Source of the DNA: Vibrio nereis NBRC 15637
GTDB taxonomy: Bacteria; Pseudomonadota; Gammaproteobacteria; Enterobacterales; Vibrionaceae
Length of the DNA: 64,000 nt
NCBI RefSeq assembly: GCF_001591105.1
Contig: NZ_BCUD01000018.1
Coordinates: forward strand, 1-64,000
Reading direction: 5' to 3'
Shown here one piece after another: positions 63,976-64,000 of the stretch (the first letter of the stretch is position 1; the number at the start of each line of letters is the position of its first letter). The notes under the pieces are model-generated. The model was not told where the DNA came from. It saw only the letters and a program-made list of their open reading frames with translations, and did not search any database. Both the position numbers and the translations under genes were made by a program.

Positions 63976-64000
63976 ATCCATTCTGCAGTATGCCTATACT

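Overview
The window looks like part of a Vibrio genome, most likely chromosome II of a Harveyi-clade or related species. The evidence is the company of genes: a CAI-1 receptor kinase (CqsS) beside sbcDC, a second FabH divergent from trxC, a uhpT-uhpABC hexose-phosphate locus, a periplasmic broad-specificity racemase, and an eptA-dgkA pair. I assign the species group from remembered gene neighbourhoods and family resemblance, not from a search.

Layout. 1-1913: eptA (5' end off the window) and dgkA, lipid A and lipid recycling genes. 1955-10003: a catabolic island for a small quaternary-amine type substrate. A leftward operon (Rieske oxygenase, aldehyde dehydrogenase, rubredoxin-reductase fusion, FAD amine oxidoreductase, EutQ-like cupin) diverges from a BCCT transporter across a region with a perfect 14-6-14 palindrome, followed by a convergent LysR regulator. 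10990-14000: an XRE/DUF2975 pair behind a 17-bp perfect inverted repeat, a small His-rich secreted protein, a VOC protein and an alpha/beta hydrolase. 14082-19022: YlqF GTPase, a CobW-type GTPase, ClcA and a TehA/SLAC1-type channel. 19029-19637: a solitary integron gene cassette with a textbook attC, inserted in a secondary GAT site. 19655-26029: cqsS (without cqsA) and sbcC-sbcD. 26200-32734: CRP-box, uhpT, uhpABC and manA. 32813-37972: fabH2, trxC (with a WCNPC active site), an MFS transporter, YgbA-type, DUF4174 and CHAD proteins. 38063-38260: tRNA-Cys and tRNA-Leu. 38943-46254: large secreted proteins (DUF11-like repeats; M11-type metalloprotease with NEW3 repeats) and a DsbA-like lipoprotein. 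46741-52209: chemoreceptor, racemase, HlyD/DUF2955 efflux pair. 52225-59119: Fur-controlled IutA-type siderophore uptake locus. 59281-61429: slipin and NfeD. 61608-63975: Fur-boxed di-heme peroxidase-like lipoprotein.

How the parts work together. The amine island imports a substrate (BCCT), oxygenates it (Rieske), oxidises the released aldehyde (ALDH) and probably oxidises an N-methylated or amine product (DAO-type flavoprotein); the electron donor appears to be a rubredoxin-reductase fusion. The uhp-manA block senses external hexose phosphates (UhpC-UhpB-UhpA), imports them (UhpT) and can channel mannose-6-phosphate to fructose-6-phosphate (ManA). The iron locus has reductase, ABC importer and TonB-dependent receptor but no siderophore biosynthesis in the window, which suggests use of siderophores made by others.

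The two strongest unusual findings are the lone integron cassette between two convergent chromosomal genes, whose ends can be read to the base, and the rubredoxin-dependent looking Rieske island with its palindromic operator.
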